Notes under the pieces: generated by a model
Database searches by the model: none
The model's input: the letters and a program-made list of their open reading frames with translations, nothing else
Told to the model about the DNA's origin: nothing
Translations under genes and position numbers: made by a program
Shown here: positions 53,606 to 62,623 of the stretch, piece by piece
Position numbering within the stretch: position 1 is the first letter of the stretch
Layout: each line of letters starts with the position of its first letter
Assembly: GCF_902459685.1 (NCBI RefSeq)
Contig: NZ_CABPSF010000001.1
Coordinates: forward strand, 310,001-374,000
DNA: 64,000 nt
From: Pandoraea iniqua
GTDB taxonomy: Bacteria > Pseudomonadota > Gammaproteobacteria > Burkholderiales > Burkholderiaceae
Reading direction: 5' to 3'

Positions 53606-55078
53606 ATGCAATGGGAAGTCGTTATTGGTCTGGAGACGCACGCACAGCTCTCCACCGCTTCCAAGATTTTCTCGGGCGCATCGACGCAATTCGGCGCGGC
53701 CCCCAACACGCAGGCGTGTCCGGTGGACCTGGCGCTGCCGGGTGTGCTGCCCGTGCTCAATCGCGGCGCCGTCGAGCGTGCGATCGAGTTCGGTCTCGCC
53801 ATCGGGTCGACCATCGCGCCGCGCAGCATCTTCGCGCGCAAGAATTACTTCTACCCCGATCTGCCGAAGGGCTACCAGATCAGCCAGTACGAGATTCCGG
53901 TGGTGCAGGGCGGCTCGCTGAAGATTCAGGTCGAAGCCGATGCCCGCACGGGTCGTGAAGCTTACGAGAAGGTCGTGACGCTCACGCGCGCGCATCTGGA
54001 GGAAGACGCCGGCAAATCGCTGCACGAAGACTTCGCGGGCATGACGGGCATCGACCTGAACCGTGCCGGGACGCCGTTGCTGGAAATCGTGACCGAGCCG
54101 GAAATGCGCAGCGCGGCCGAAGCCGTGGCGTATGCCAAGGCTCTGCACGGTCTGGTGGTGTGGCTGGGTATTTGCGACGGCAACATGCAGGAAGGCTCGT
54201 TCCGCTGTGACGCCAACGTGTCGGTGCGTCCGGTCGGTCAGAAGGAATTCGGTACGCGCGCCGAAATCAAGAACCTGAATTCGTTCCGGTTCCTCGAAGA
54301 GGCGATTCAGTACGAAGTGCGCCGTCAGATCGAGCTGATCGAAGACGGTGGCAAGGTCGTGCAGGAAACGCGTCTGTATGACCCGGACAAGAAAGAAACG
54401 CGCTCGATGCGCAGCAAGGAAGACGCGCACGACTATCGCTACTTCCCGGACCCGGACCTGATGCCGCTCGTGATCGATGCCGAATGGATCGAGCGCGTGC
54501 GCGCCGGGCTGCCTGAACTGCCGGCCGGCATGCAAGTGCGCTTTGTCGAGCAATACGGCCTGTCGGATTACGACGCCGCTGTGCTCACGCAGTCGAAGGC
54601 GCAGGCGGGTTACTTCGAAGCCGTGGTGGCCAAGGCCGGTGCGGCCAGCGCCAAGCCGGCCGCGAACTGGATCATGGGCGAGCTCTCGTCGCTGCTCAAC
54701 CGCGAAGACATCGGTATTGATGCCAGCCCGGTCTCGGCCGCGCAGTTGGCCGGTCTGCTGGCCCGAATCGCCGACAACACGATCTCGAACAAGATCGCCA
54801 AGGAAGTCTTCCAACTGATGTGGGAAGAGCGCGCCACCGACGATGGCGCTGCCGATCGCCTCATCGAAGCGAAGGGCTTGAAGCAGATCACCGACACCGG
54901 CGCGATCGAGAAGATCATCGACGAAGTGCTGGCGGCCAACGCCAAGTCGGTCGAGGAATTCCGGGCCGGTAAGGAAAAGGCGTTCAACGCGCTGGTCGGT
55001 CAGGCGATGAAGGCCACCAAGGGCAAGGCCAACCCGGCGCAAGTCAACGAGTTGCTCAAGAAGAAGCTGGGCGCCTGA
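53606..55078 (+). CDS. gatB: Aspartyl/glutamyl-tRNA amidotransferase subunit B
   Basis: tRNA-binding and kinase-like subunit of GatCAB. The 490-residue product has [13 protein letters not shown] at the start, [19 protein letters not shown] sequence near 80 ([18 protein letters not shown]), [15 protein letters not shown] sequence ([16 protein letters not shown]) and the C-terminal YqeY-like domain. AGGGTGA lies six bases before the ATG at 53606; the GTG at 53597 is part of that ribosome binding site. A terminator follows. Confidence 0.96.
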   Translation: MQWEVVIGLETHAQLSTASKIFSGASTQFGAAPNTQACPVDLALPGVLPVLNRGAVERAIEFGLAIGSTIAPRSIFARKNYFYPDLPKGYQISQYEIPVVQGGSLKIQVEADARTGREAYEKVVTLTRAHLEEDAGKSLHEDFAGMTGIDLNRAGTPLLEIVTEPEMRSAAEAVAYAKALHGLVVWLGICDGNMQEGSFRCDANVSVRPVGQKEFGTRAEIKNLNSFRFLEEAIQYEVRRQIELIEDGGKVVQETRLYDPDKKETRSMRSKEDAHDYRYFPDPDLMPLVIDAEWIERVRAGLPELPAGMQVRFVEQYGLSDYDAAVLTQSKAQAGYFEAVVAKAGAASAKPAANWIMGELSSLLNREDIGIDASPVSAAQLAGLLARIADNTISNKIAKEVFQLMWEERATDDGAADRLIEAKGLKQITDTGAIEKIIDEVLAANAKSVEEFRAGKEKAFNALVGQAMKATKGKANPAQVNELLKKKLGA

Positions 55079-55105
55079 ATGAGCGCCTAAGGTTCAGCGC
55101 CTCAT

Positions 55106-55143
55106 GCAAAAGCGCGGCAGCCGTTATGGTGCCGCGCTTTTGC
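55106..55143 (+). terminator. Intrinsic terminator after gatB
   Basis: GCAAAAGCGCGGCA and TGCCGCGCTTTTGC form a perfect 14-bp inverted repeat with a 10-base loop, with T-runs in the proper place for + strand termination. It would also work in the opposite direction. Confidence 0.9.
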
Positions 55144-55332
55144 GTTTACGGTCTGCTTCTAGCCCCCTTACTGGCTCCCCCCGCTCCGCGCTCACGCTTC
55201 GCTTCCCCGGCCCCCCGCCTTATCTGCCCGCGTGATTCGCTTATATCGGGCTTTTTTTCTCCCCTCCGCAAATTGCGCGATACTGCCACTCTGGCGCCCC
55301 AAGGGCGTGCGCTTGTCACGAAGGAGTTGGCG

Positions 55333-56139
55333 ATGTTCGAGAAATACCGCGTACCGTTTGGCAAGAAGCTCGACCTGTCGGACTACGATCCGGCCGACAA
55401 GCCGTTCTCGGGCGATAGCAAAGACGACGACAAGGAGCGGTTGGCGGAGCTGGCCGCGAAGCTCGACGAGTTGCAGACCATCCTGCACGCCAACAGCAAG
55501 CACCGGGTATTGCTCGTGCTGCAAGGCATGGACACCAGCGGCAAGGACGGCACCATTCGCGCTGTGTTCCAGAACGTGGACCCGCTGGGCATTCGCGTGG
55601 CCAACTTCAAGTCGCCCACGCCCATCGAGCTGGCGCGCGACTTTCTGTGGCGCGTGCACATGGTGGTGCCCGCCGCGGGCGAGCTCGCCATCTTCAACCG
55701 CAGCCACTACGAAGACGTGCTGATCACGCGCGTGCACGACTGGATCGATGCCGACGAGTGCAAGCGCCGCTACACGCACATCAACAACTTCGAGCAACTG
55801 CTGGTCGATAACAACACGACCATCATCAAGTGCTTCCTGCATATCTCGAACGAAGAGCAGCGCAAGCGCTTGCAGGAGCGTATCGACGACCCGAACAAGC
55901 ATTGGAAATTCGAGCTGGGCGACCTCAAGGAACGCAGCTTCTGGCCGCAATACACCAAGGCATACGAAGCGGCTTTATCGGCGACCTCGACGGAAAATGC
56001 GCCGTGGTATATCGTGCCTTCCGACTCGAAACGTCACCGTAATCTGATGGTGGCAGAGTTGCTGGTGCAAGCGCTGACTGACCTGAAGTTGTCCTATCCA
56101 CCGGCAAGACCCGAATTGACGGGCATGAAGGTGGAATGA
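55333..56139 (+). CDS. ppk2: Polyphosphate kinase 2 family protein
   Basis: Uses polyphosphate to phosphorylate nucleotides. The 268-residue product has the PPK2 fold: Walker A LQGMDTSGKDGT, the lid/PTP segment NFKSPTPIELARDFLWR and Walker B-like IFNRSHYEDVL, then WPQYTKAYEAAL. One-domain proteins of this size are usually class I or III; I cannot decide the nucleotide preference. AAGGAG lies seven bases before the ATG at 55333. It has its own terminator and no operon partner. Confidence 0.93.
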   Translation: MFEKYRVPFGKKLDLSDYDPADKPFSGDSKDDDKERLAELAAKLDELQTILHANSKHRVLLVLQGMDTSGKDGTIRAVFQNVDPLGIRVANFKSPTPIELARDFLWRVHMVVPAAGELAIFNRSHYEDVLITRVHDWIDADECKRRYTHINNFEQLLVDNNTTIIKCFLHISNEEQRKRLQERIDDPNKHWKFELGDLKERSFWPQYTKAYEAALSATSTENAPWYIVPSDSKRHRNLMVAELLVQALTDLKLSYPPARPELTGMKVE

Positions 56140-56195
56140 AACCTTGCAGGGTCCGGGTCGAATGTCGAAGCAAAGCAGTATTGAGGTGACGTGAG

Positions 56196-56221
56196 CGGCC
56201 GTGGGAGACCACGGCCGTTTT
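56196..56221 (+). terminator. Intrinsic terminator after the PPK2 gene
   Basis: CGGCCGTGG and CCACGGCCG form a perfect 9-bp stem with a GAGA loop, followed by TTTT. Confidence 0.92.
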
Positions 56222-56281
56222 AATAGAAGAAACCGGCGCAGCCGGACGGGCGGGGGCCTGTCGTGCTGAATGGGCGTATCG

Positions 56282-56307
56282 GACCTGTTGAATAGATCGA
56301 ACAGGTC
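56282..56307. promoter_or_regulatory. Inverted repeat upstream of the RND pump, possible operator
   Basis: GACCTGTT and AACAGGTC form a perfect 8-bp dyad with a 10-base spacer, 37 bases before the adaptor gene start. Size and spacing suit a dimeric regulator such as a TetR- or MarR-type repressor. No regulator gene is adjacent in the window. Confidence 0.5.
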
Positions 56308-56343
56308 GAACGGATCGCGCCGCATGGGGAAACGGGGAAGAAG

Positions 56344-57702
56344 ATGAGTGACGAGAACGCCCGCCGGCCATTGCCGGTGGCGGGGGACAAGGCTGCCGCC
56401 CATCAACCGCAGGCCGGCCATGGCGCGGCGACGGCGGGTGAAGCGGCTTCGGGTGGCAAATCGGGTAACAAATCGGCTAACAAGCGCCCCCGCCGTTGGG
56501 TGGCCGCCGTACTGGCGGTCGTGGTGGTGGCAGGCGCCGGGGCGTGGCTGCGCTCGCGCGGCGCCGAAAAGCCGGTCAAGGCGGCGCTGGCGCCCTCGGT
56601 GACGGCAGCGACGGTCGACGTACGTGACGTGCCCGTGCGATTGGTGGCGAACGGGACGGTCACCGCGCGGCAGACCATCGAAGTGCGCCCGCAGATTTCC
56701 AGCATCATCCGTCAGGTGCATATCAAGGAAGGCGACTTCGTCAAAGCCGGGCAATTGCTGTTCTCGCTCGACGCGCGCATGGACGAGGCCAACCTCAAGA
56801 AGGTGCAGGCACAACTCACCAAGGACGAAGCCGATCTGGCCAACGCACGCCGCACGCTGGCGCGCACGAAGCAACTGATCGCCGAGCACTTCGTCTCGCA
56901 AAGCGCGCTCGATACGGCGCAGAGCGGCGTGGATAGCCTCACCGCGCAGGTCGCGGCCGACCGTGCGGCGATCTCGGCCAGTCAGGTCGCAGTCGACTAC
57001 AACCAGATTCGCGCCGGTATCGACGGCCGCACCGGGGCCATCAACGTGCACCCGGGCAGTCTCGTGACGCCGGGTGGCGCGGCGCTCGTGACCATTACCC
57101 AACTCGATCCGATCGACATCAGCTTCACGCTGCCGGAAGGCGCGCTGGCTGAATTACAGGCGGCACGCGCCGGTGGCCCGGTGGCGGTGACTGCCACGCT
57201 GGGCACGACGGGGATGACCGCAACCGGTCAACTCAGCTTCATCGACAACGCGGTGGACTCGCAGACCGGCACGATTCGCCTGAAGGCGGCGTACGACAAC
57301 CGCGATGCGAAGCTGTGGCCGGGGATGTATCTGAACATCGCCGTGATCGGCCGCATTCTGAAGCAGGCCAGCGTGGTGCCGCCGCAAGCGGTACAGACCG
57401 GCCCGGATGGCAAGTTCGTCTACGTGATCGGTGCGGACGGGAAGGTGAGCGCCAAGCCGGTGAAGGTCGGTTACGTGGAAGCGAAGCTCGCCGTCGTCGA
57501 AGGCGTGCCCGCAGGCGCGCGCGTGGTGCAGGAGGGCGCGGAGAATCTGCGGCCCGGTAACAAGGTGACCGTGGTCGCCTCGCGCGAAGGGGGCGACGCG
57601 ACACCGCAGACGAAGGACGCAACGAAGGCCGCCGCTGCCACGTCCACCGAAGTGCGTACCGCTGACGCTGCTGACGTCACCACGCGGAAGAGCACGCCAT
57701 GA
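56344..57702 (+). CDS. RND efflux periplasmic adaptor (MdtA/MexA class)
   Basis: Membrane fusion protein linking the inner-membrane pump to an outer-membrane channel. The 452-residue product has a membrane anchor at about 52-70 after a basic stretch. A biotinyl-lipoyl hairpin region includes EVRPQISSIIRQVHIKEGDFV, then comes a coiled-coil hairpin (about 140-205), a beta-barrel and a membrane-proximal domain (GAINVHPGSLVTPGG, GQLSFIDNAVDSQTGTI). The end is a low-complexity tail. GGGAAGAAG precedes the ATG. It overlaps the permease by four bases. Confidence 0.93.
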   Translation: MSDENARRPLPVAGDKAAAHQPQAGHGAATAGEAASGGKSGNKSANKRPRRWVAAVLAVVVVAGAGAWLRSRGAEKPVKAALAPSVTAATVDVRDVPVRLVANGTVTARQTIEVRPQISSIIRQVHIKEGDFVKAGQLLFSLDARMDEANLKKVQAQLTKDEADLANARRTLARTKQLIAEHFVSQSALDTAQSGVDSLTAQVAADRAAISASQVAVDYNQIRAGIDGRTGAINVHPGSLVTPGGAALVTITQLDPIDISFTLPEGALAELQAARAGGPVAVTATLGTTGMTATGQLSFIDNAVDSQTGTIRLKAAYDNRDAKLWPGMYLNIAVIGRILKQASVVPPQAVQTGPDGKFVYVIGADGKVSAKPVKVGYVEAKLAVVEGVPAGARVVQEGAENLRPGNKVTVVASREGGDATPQTKDATKAAAATSTEVRTADAADVTTRKSTP

Positions 57703-60700
57703 ACCTCTCCGAACTATGTATCCGTCGGCCGGTGATGACGATTCTGCTGTGTGTGGCAGCGGTCGTCGCCGGGTTGATCGCTTACGGACAGATTCCGATC
57801 TCGGCCTTGCCGAGCTACAACTCGCCGGTGATTCAGGTCACCGCGACGCTGCCCGGGGCGAGTCCGGAGACCATGGCGGCATCCGTTGCGGCGCCCATGG
57901 AGAAGCAGTTCTCGACGATTGCGGGCGTCGCGGTCATCAGTTCGACCAATACCCAAGGCACCACCTCGATCATCATCGAGTTCGATAGCGATCGTGATAT
58001 CGACGCCGCCGCCGTCGACGTGCAGGCCGCGCTCTTCCGTGCGCAGCGCAAGCTGCCGGTAGAGATGACCACACCGCCGTCGTATCGCAAGGTGAACCCG
58101 GCCGACGCGCCGATTCTCTTCCTCGCGATGAATTCGCCGTCGATGTCGCTGGCCGAACTCGACGACTACGCCGAAAACCTCGTCTCGCCAACGCTCTCCA
58201 CGCTGCCCGGCGTCGCGCAGGTGCTGATCTTCGGGCAGAAGCGTTTCGCGGTGCGTGTGAAGGCGCGCCCCGATGCGCTCGCCGCCCGCAAGCTCACGCT
58301 CGACGACGTGGCCCGCGCACTGGCCTCGGCCAACGCCAACAGCCCCGTGGGCACGCTCGACGGCAGCCGCCAGACGCTGACCATCGAAGCCAACCGCCAG
58401 ATGACCAAGGCCGACCAGTTCGCGAACCTGATCATCGCGAGCGTGAACGGCAGCCCGGTCTATCTGCGCGACGTGGCCGAAGTGCAAGACAGCGTCGAAT
58501 CGGTCAAGACCGGCAGTTGGGTCAATGGCGAGCGCTCGATCGTGCTGGCCGTGCTGCGTCAGCCCAATGCGAACACGGTGGCGACGGTCGATCAGGTGAA
58601 GGCGGCGCTGCCGCGTCTGGCCGAGCAGATGCCGCAGTCGATTCAGGTCAAGTTGTTCAACGACCGCTCGGTGTCGATTCGTGAATCGATCGACGACGTG
58701 CAGTTCACGCTGGGCCTCACGGTGATTCTGGTCACGCTCGTGATCTTCCTGTTCCTGCGCCGGCTGGCCGCGACGATGATCCCGGTGATGTCGCTGCCGG
58801 TGTCGCTGATCGGCACCGTCGCGCTCATGAAGGGCATGGGCTACTCCATCGACAACATCTCGCTGCTGGGCATCACGCTCGCGGTGGGGCTGGTGGTGGA
58901 CGACGCCATCGTGATGCTCGAGAACATCGTGCGCCACATCGAGAACGGCGTGCCGCCGCTGCGCGCCGCACTCGTCGGTTCGCGCGAGATGGGCTTCACG
59001 ATTCTGTCGATCTCGATTTCGCTGGTGGCCGTGTTCATCCCGATCTTCTTCATGCCGGGGGTGATCGGGTTGATGTTCCATGAGTTCGCGGTGGTGGTGT
59101 CGCTGGCAATTCTGGTGTCCGCCGCCGTCTCGCTCACGCTGATTCCGATGCTGTGCAGCCGCTATCTGAAACATGAGCAGAGCGAAGGCTTGGGGCTGCG
59201 CGCCACGCAGTGGTTCGAAGACGGTTTCGTGTGGGTGCAGGACCGCTACGTGCGCAGCGTGGATTGGTGTCTGGCGAATCGCAAGTGGGTGATGGGCGCG
59301 GCGGGGGCGACGTTTGTCGCGACCGGGGTGCTGTTCGCGACGATTCCGAAGGGCTTCTTCCCGAGCGAAGACATCGGTCAGATTCAGGTGACGGCCGAAG
59401 GCGCGCAGGATATCTCGTTCACGGCGATGTCGACGCTGCTGCGTCAGGCGGGCGACATCATTCGCGCGAATCCTGCCGTGGATACGGCCATCGTGTCGGC
59501 CAGCGACAGCAATCAGGGGCGCATGTTCATCAACCTGAAGCCGCATGGCGAGCGCCCGCACATGAGCGAGGTGCTCGAGACGCTTCGCCGCGACGTCAAG
59601 CAGGTGCCGGGCCTGAACGTGTATTTCAACCCGGTGCAGAACCTGCAACTGGGCGGAAAGCAGAGCAAGAGCCGCTATCAGTACGTGATGCAGAGCGTGA
59701 AGCCGGGCGAGATGCAGGTGTGGTCGGACAAGCTGATGAATCTGATGCGCGCCGACCCGATCTTCCGCGACGTGACGACCGACGCGCAGATGAAGGGCCT
59801 GCAAGCGCAGCTCACCATCGACCGCGACAAGGCCAACACGCTGGGCGTGGCGATTGGCGACATTCGCAGCGCGTTGTATAGCGCGTTCGGCGAGCGGCAG
59901 GTGTCGACGATCTATACGCCGAGCGACAGCTATCAGGTGATTCTGCAAGCGGCGGATAACGACCGTCGCGACGAAGGCGCCTTCGACAAGATCTACGTGC
60001 GAGGCAAGGGCGGTGCGCTGGTGCCGCTGTCGGCAGTGGCGACGGTAGAACGCAAGATGGGGCCGGTGTCGGTCAATCACCAAGGTCAGTTGCAGGCGGT
60101 CACGCTGTCGTTCAATCTCGCGCCGGGGGCGGCGCTGGGCGATGCGTCGAAGAAGATCGTCGGCTTCCAGCGTCAACTCGGTTTCCCGCCGAGCATCATC
60201 ACGAGCTGGGGCGGCGATGCGGCAGCGTTTCAGGCGTCGCAGTCGAGTCAGGTGGTGTTGCTGGTGGGCGCGTTGCTCGTGATCTACGTGCTGCTTGGCG
60301 TGCTCTACGAGAGCTATATCCATCCGCTCACGATTCTGGCGGGCTTGCCGTCGGCAGCCGTCGGCGCGTTGCTGACGTTGCGGCTGTTCGGCATGGATCT
60401 GTCGTTGATTGCGGTGATCGGTATCTTGATGCTGATCGGCATCGTGAAGAAGAACGCCATCATGATGATCGACTTCGCCCTCGACGCGCAGCGCAACGGC
60501 GGCATGACGCCCGATCAGGCGATCCGGCAGGCGTGCGCACTGCGCTTCCGGCCGATCATGATGACTACGCTGGCGGCGCTGATGGGCGCGTTGCCGATTG
60601 CGTTGGGTCTCGGGGCAGGCGCGGAATTGCGTCAGCCGTTGGGGCTGGCAGTGGTCGGCGGGTTGCTGTTCTCGCAGGTGATTACGCTGTACATCACGCC

Positions 60701-60863
60701 GGTGATTTATCTCTACCTCGACCGGTTCGCCGGTAAAGGTCCGCTGGTGCTGCCGGGGGATCGTGCTGCGAACGATGGCGGTGACGATGGCAGCGATGCC
60801 GATGCCGGACATGGTGTGGCACGTGCCGAGCATACCGAACGTCATGCGGCGGGCGCGCACTGA
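57699..60863 (+). CDS. RND multidrug efflux permease (MdtB/MuxB class)
   Basis: Proton-driven inner-membrane exporter. The 1054-residue product has the AcrB-type layout of twelve transmembrane helices and two large periplasmic loops. Conserved stretches include LSELCIRRPVMTILL at the start, GLVVDDAIVMLENIVRH in the fourth helix (the proton-relay Asp pair) and GIVKKNAIMMIDFALDA in the second half. No outer-membrane channel gene follows. A terminator is 25 bases downstream. Confidence 0.95.
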   Translation: MNLSELCIRRPVMTILLCVAAVVAGLIAYGQIPISALPSYNSPVIQVTATLPGASPETMAASVAAPMEKQFSTIAGVAVISSTNTQGTTSIIIEFDSDRDIDAAAVDVQAALFRAQRKLPVEMTTPPSYRKVNPADAPILFLAMNSPSMSLAELDDYAENLVSPTLSTLPGVAQVLIFGQKRFAVRVKARPDALAARKLTLDDVARALASANANSPVGTLDGSRQTLTIEANRQMTKADQFANLIIASVNGSPVYLRDVAEVQDSVESVKTGSWVNGERSIVLAVLRQPNANTVATVDQVKAALPRLAEQMPQSIQVKLFNDRSVSIRESIDDVQFTLGLTVILVTLVIFLFLRRLAATMIPVMSLPVSLIGTVALMKGMGYSIDNISLLGITLAVGLVVDDAIVMLENIVRHIENGVPPLRAALVGSREMGFTILSISISLVAVFIPIFFMPGVIGLMFHEFAVVVSLAILVSAAVSLTLIPMLCSRYLKHEQSEGLGLRATQWFEDGFVWVQDRYVRSVDWCLANRKWVMGAAGATFVATGVLFATIPKGFFPSEDIGQIQVTAEGAQDISFTAMSTLLRQAGDIIRANPAVDTAIVSASDSNQGRMFINLKPHGERPHMSEVLETLRRDVKQVPGLNVYFNPVQNLQLGGKQSKSRYQYVMQSVKPGEMQVWSDKLMNLMRADPIFRDVTTDAQMKGLQAQLTIDRDKANTLGVAIGDIRSALYSAFGERQVSTIYTPSDSYQVILQAADNDRRDEGAFDKIYVRGKGGALVPLSAVATVERKMGPVSVNHQGQLQAVTLSFNLAPGAALGDASKKIVGFQRQLGFPPSIITSWGGDAAAFQASQSSQVVLLVGALLVIYVLLGVLYESYIHPLTILAGLPSAAVGALLTLRLFGMDLSLIAVIGILMLIGIVKKNAIMMIDFALDAQRNGGMTPDQAIRQACALRFRPIMMTTLAALMGALPIALGLGAGAELRQPLGLAVVGGLLFSQVITLYITPVIYLYLDRFAGKGPLVLPGDRAANDGGDDGSDADAGHGVARAEHTERHAAGAH

Positions 60864-60887
60864 CGTTATAAGGTTCGACGTATGAGG

Positions 60888-60936
60888 ATGGCGGCAGGTG
60901 GCGCGACGGTGTCGCGTGATCTGCCGCCATTTTTAT
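60888..60936 (+). terminator. Intrinsic terminator after the RND permease
   Basis: ATGGCGGCAG and CTGCCGCCAT form a perfect 10-bp stem around a 23-base loop that itself folds (GCGCGAC/GTCGCGT), followed by TTTTATT. Confidence 0.88.
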
Positions 60937-61383
60937 TGGCACCGCTGCGGGGTGCCTTCGAGCGGTGTCGGAAATTTCATCGGTGATGTGAAAACGGGCC
61001 ATGCAACGTGGCTTGTGAAACCGCTGAATCGCGGCGAAAGCGCCTTCCGCCGCGAATACTCGTTCTGCGGTTGGTTCGATTCTTAATGTCGTCGATCGCG
61101 ACATGACGGCATTTCTCCAGACCTCTGCCTGCATCGCCTTGACCGGGCGGGAGCACGCGACGATTCAGACCGCTGCGGCCGCGTGACGCCTCCTATCGGA
61201 AACCACGTTTGAATGGGCGTTTTCACGCCTGTGCCGATTGTCAATTTGCTAAAGACGCGGTTCGCACCCGACAACGCGGCGCATTGCCTTCAGGCATAAA
61301 TCGGCCCTGTCGTTGCGAAGGCGAATTCTGCGGCGCTTCGAATCTTTCCCCTCTCAATAACTTCTGATCTCGGACGAGGACTT
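60937..61383. other. Non-coding stretch before the pilin gene
   Basis: These 447 bases hold no gene I can support. A small inverted repeat, ATGTCG and CGACAT, lies at 61086-61104. The stretch should contain the promoter of the pilus cluster, but I see neither a clear sigma70 nor a sigma54 promoter. Confidence 0.5.
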
Positions 61384-62013
61384 ATGGCTATGCAAGTGAA
61401 TGCAGGTGCGCTCGCACAATTCAAAACGAATATGACCCAGCGCCTGAACAAACGCCGCCAGCGCGGCGTGACGCTGGTGGAACTGGCGGTGGCAGTGGCC
61501 GTGATGGGGCTGATCATGGCCGGGGCGATGATGGGGGTGCCCAGATTGATGGCCAGCGTAAAGCTGACGCAGGAAATCAAGGATTGGCAGATGGCGTCGA
61601 TCTCGGTGCAGAACGCCGTTGCCTCAGGGCGCTTGCTCAATACCGCCACGCAGGCCGATGTTACTGCCGCAGGCATCGTGGACAGTTTCAATAAGCCGAC
61701 CGCGACCACCATCCTCAATCGCTTTGGTGGCGTGGTGACGGTGGTCGGCATCGGTACCGCCCCATTTCCGTCGAGTGGCGTGACGGTGACCTCCGCCGAC
61801 TATCCCACGGAGCAATGCAAAGAATTTGGTTCCAAGCTGCTGAATGTCTTCTCGACACTCTCGATCAACGGCGTGGAAATCAAGACACGCTCCACCGAAA
61901 ACGCGACGCGTATCAACACCGCTTGTGGATCGACTGGACTGGGCGCAGACGGAACGGGCGACACGGGTGTGGATTCCACGAAAGCTGACATGGTATTCAC
62001 CATCGCCGGCTGA
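61384..62013 (+). CDS. Type IVb prepilin (PilS-like)
   Basis: Major pilin subunit candidate. The 209-residue product has a 28-residue basic leader ending RQRG, then a mature N-terminus VTLVELAVAVAVMGLIMAG with the conserved Glu at mature position 5 (residue 33). The long leader and a first mature residue that is not Phe are type IVb traits. Two cysteines (in TEQCKEFG and INTACGST) can form the C-terminal disulfide. GAGGAC lies before the ATG. It precedes pilus assembly genes. Confidence 0.88.
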   Translation: MAMQVNAGALAQFKTNMTQRLNKRRQRGVTLVELAVAVAVMGLIMAGAMMGVPRLMASVKLTQEIKDWQMASISVQNAVASGRLLNTATQADVTAAGIVDSFNKPTATTILNRFGGVVTVVGIGTAPFPSSGVTVTSADYPTEQCKEFGSKLLNVFSTLSINGVEIKTRSTENATRINTACGSTGLGADGTGDTGVDSTKADMVFTIAG

Positions 62014-62054
62014 ATCATGACTTTCCCTCGGACATAGACGAGACGTGAGTGAGC

Positions 62055-62573
62055 ATGGCCAATCAAAGAGTTGATGTCGGAATCCTGCTGGTGGCCCTGA
62101 TTGCCGTGGTGCCGGTGGCAAGCGGGCAGGAGCAAGCATCGTTGGCGCGTAACGGGACCGTGTTTCTTGCGAGTCACCTGCCGCTGGTGAGCGCGGCCAA
62201 CGGCACGTTGGCGCCCCTCCCCGCGGTGCCGGATTCCGCCCCTGTCATTGCGCCGGCGGTAGATGGATTGCCGTTGCAAGCGGTGCCCAATGCTCCGGCC
62301 GGGCGAGAGGCGCCGGTCACTGTCGAACTCGCCATGCAGCCGGAGGATGGTCGCGTGTCGTCAGCGATCAAGCGGTTTGTCGAAAAGCACGGCTGGCAAC
62401 TCGCATGGGAAATCGAGCGTGACTTTCCGATCGAGTATCCGGCGACGTTCACGGGCGACTTCCTCGGCATCATCGAGCAGGTGGTGCTGTCGCTGCAAAA
62501 CAGCGACGCACCGATTCGCGTGAAAGTCTACGAAGCCAATCGTGTGCTGCGTGTCGTGCACGCCACGCAATAA
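62055..62573 (+). CDS. TcpQ-domain type IVb pilus assembly protein (PilL-like)
   Basis: The 172-residue product has an N-terminal export signal (DVGILLVALIAVVPVASG) and an Ala/Pro-rich linker. A C-terminal TcpQ-type domain at about 105-170 includes FVEKHGWQLAWEIERDFPIEYPATF. TcpQ proteins help localise the secretin. ATG 62055 or GTG 62049 could be the start. It lies between pilin and secretin genes. Confidence 0.78.
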   Translation: MANQRVDVGILLVALIAVVPVASGQEQASLARNGTVFLASHLPLVSAANGTLAPLPAVPDSAPVIAPAVDGLPLQAVPNAPAGREAPVTVELAMQPEDGRVSSAIKRFVEKHGWQLAWEIERDFPIEYPATFTGDFLGIIEQVVLSLQNSDAPIRVKVYEANRVLRVVHATQ

Positions 62574-62623
62574 CGTTCGTCGTGCGTTACACGGCAGTTC
62601 ACCATTAAAAAGACCCGCAACCC

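Noticed and set aside
57714-60860. 1048-codon open frame on the minus strand, opposite the RND permease
   Set aside because: It mirrors the permease codon for codon; the translation is Arg/His/Gln-rich without domains. High GC3 in the real gene removes stops on the other strand.
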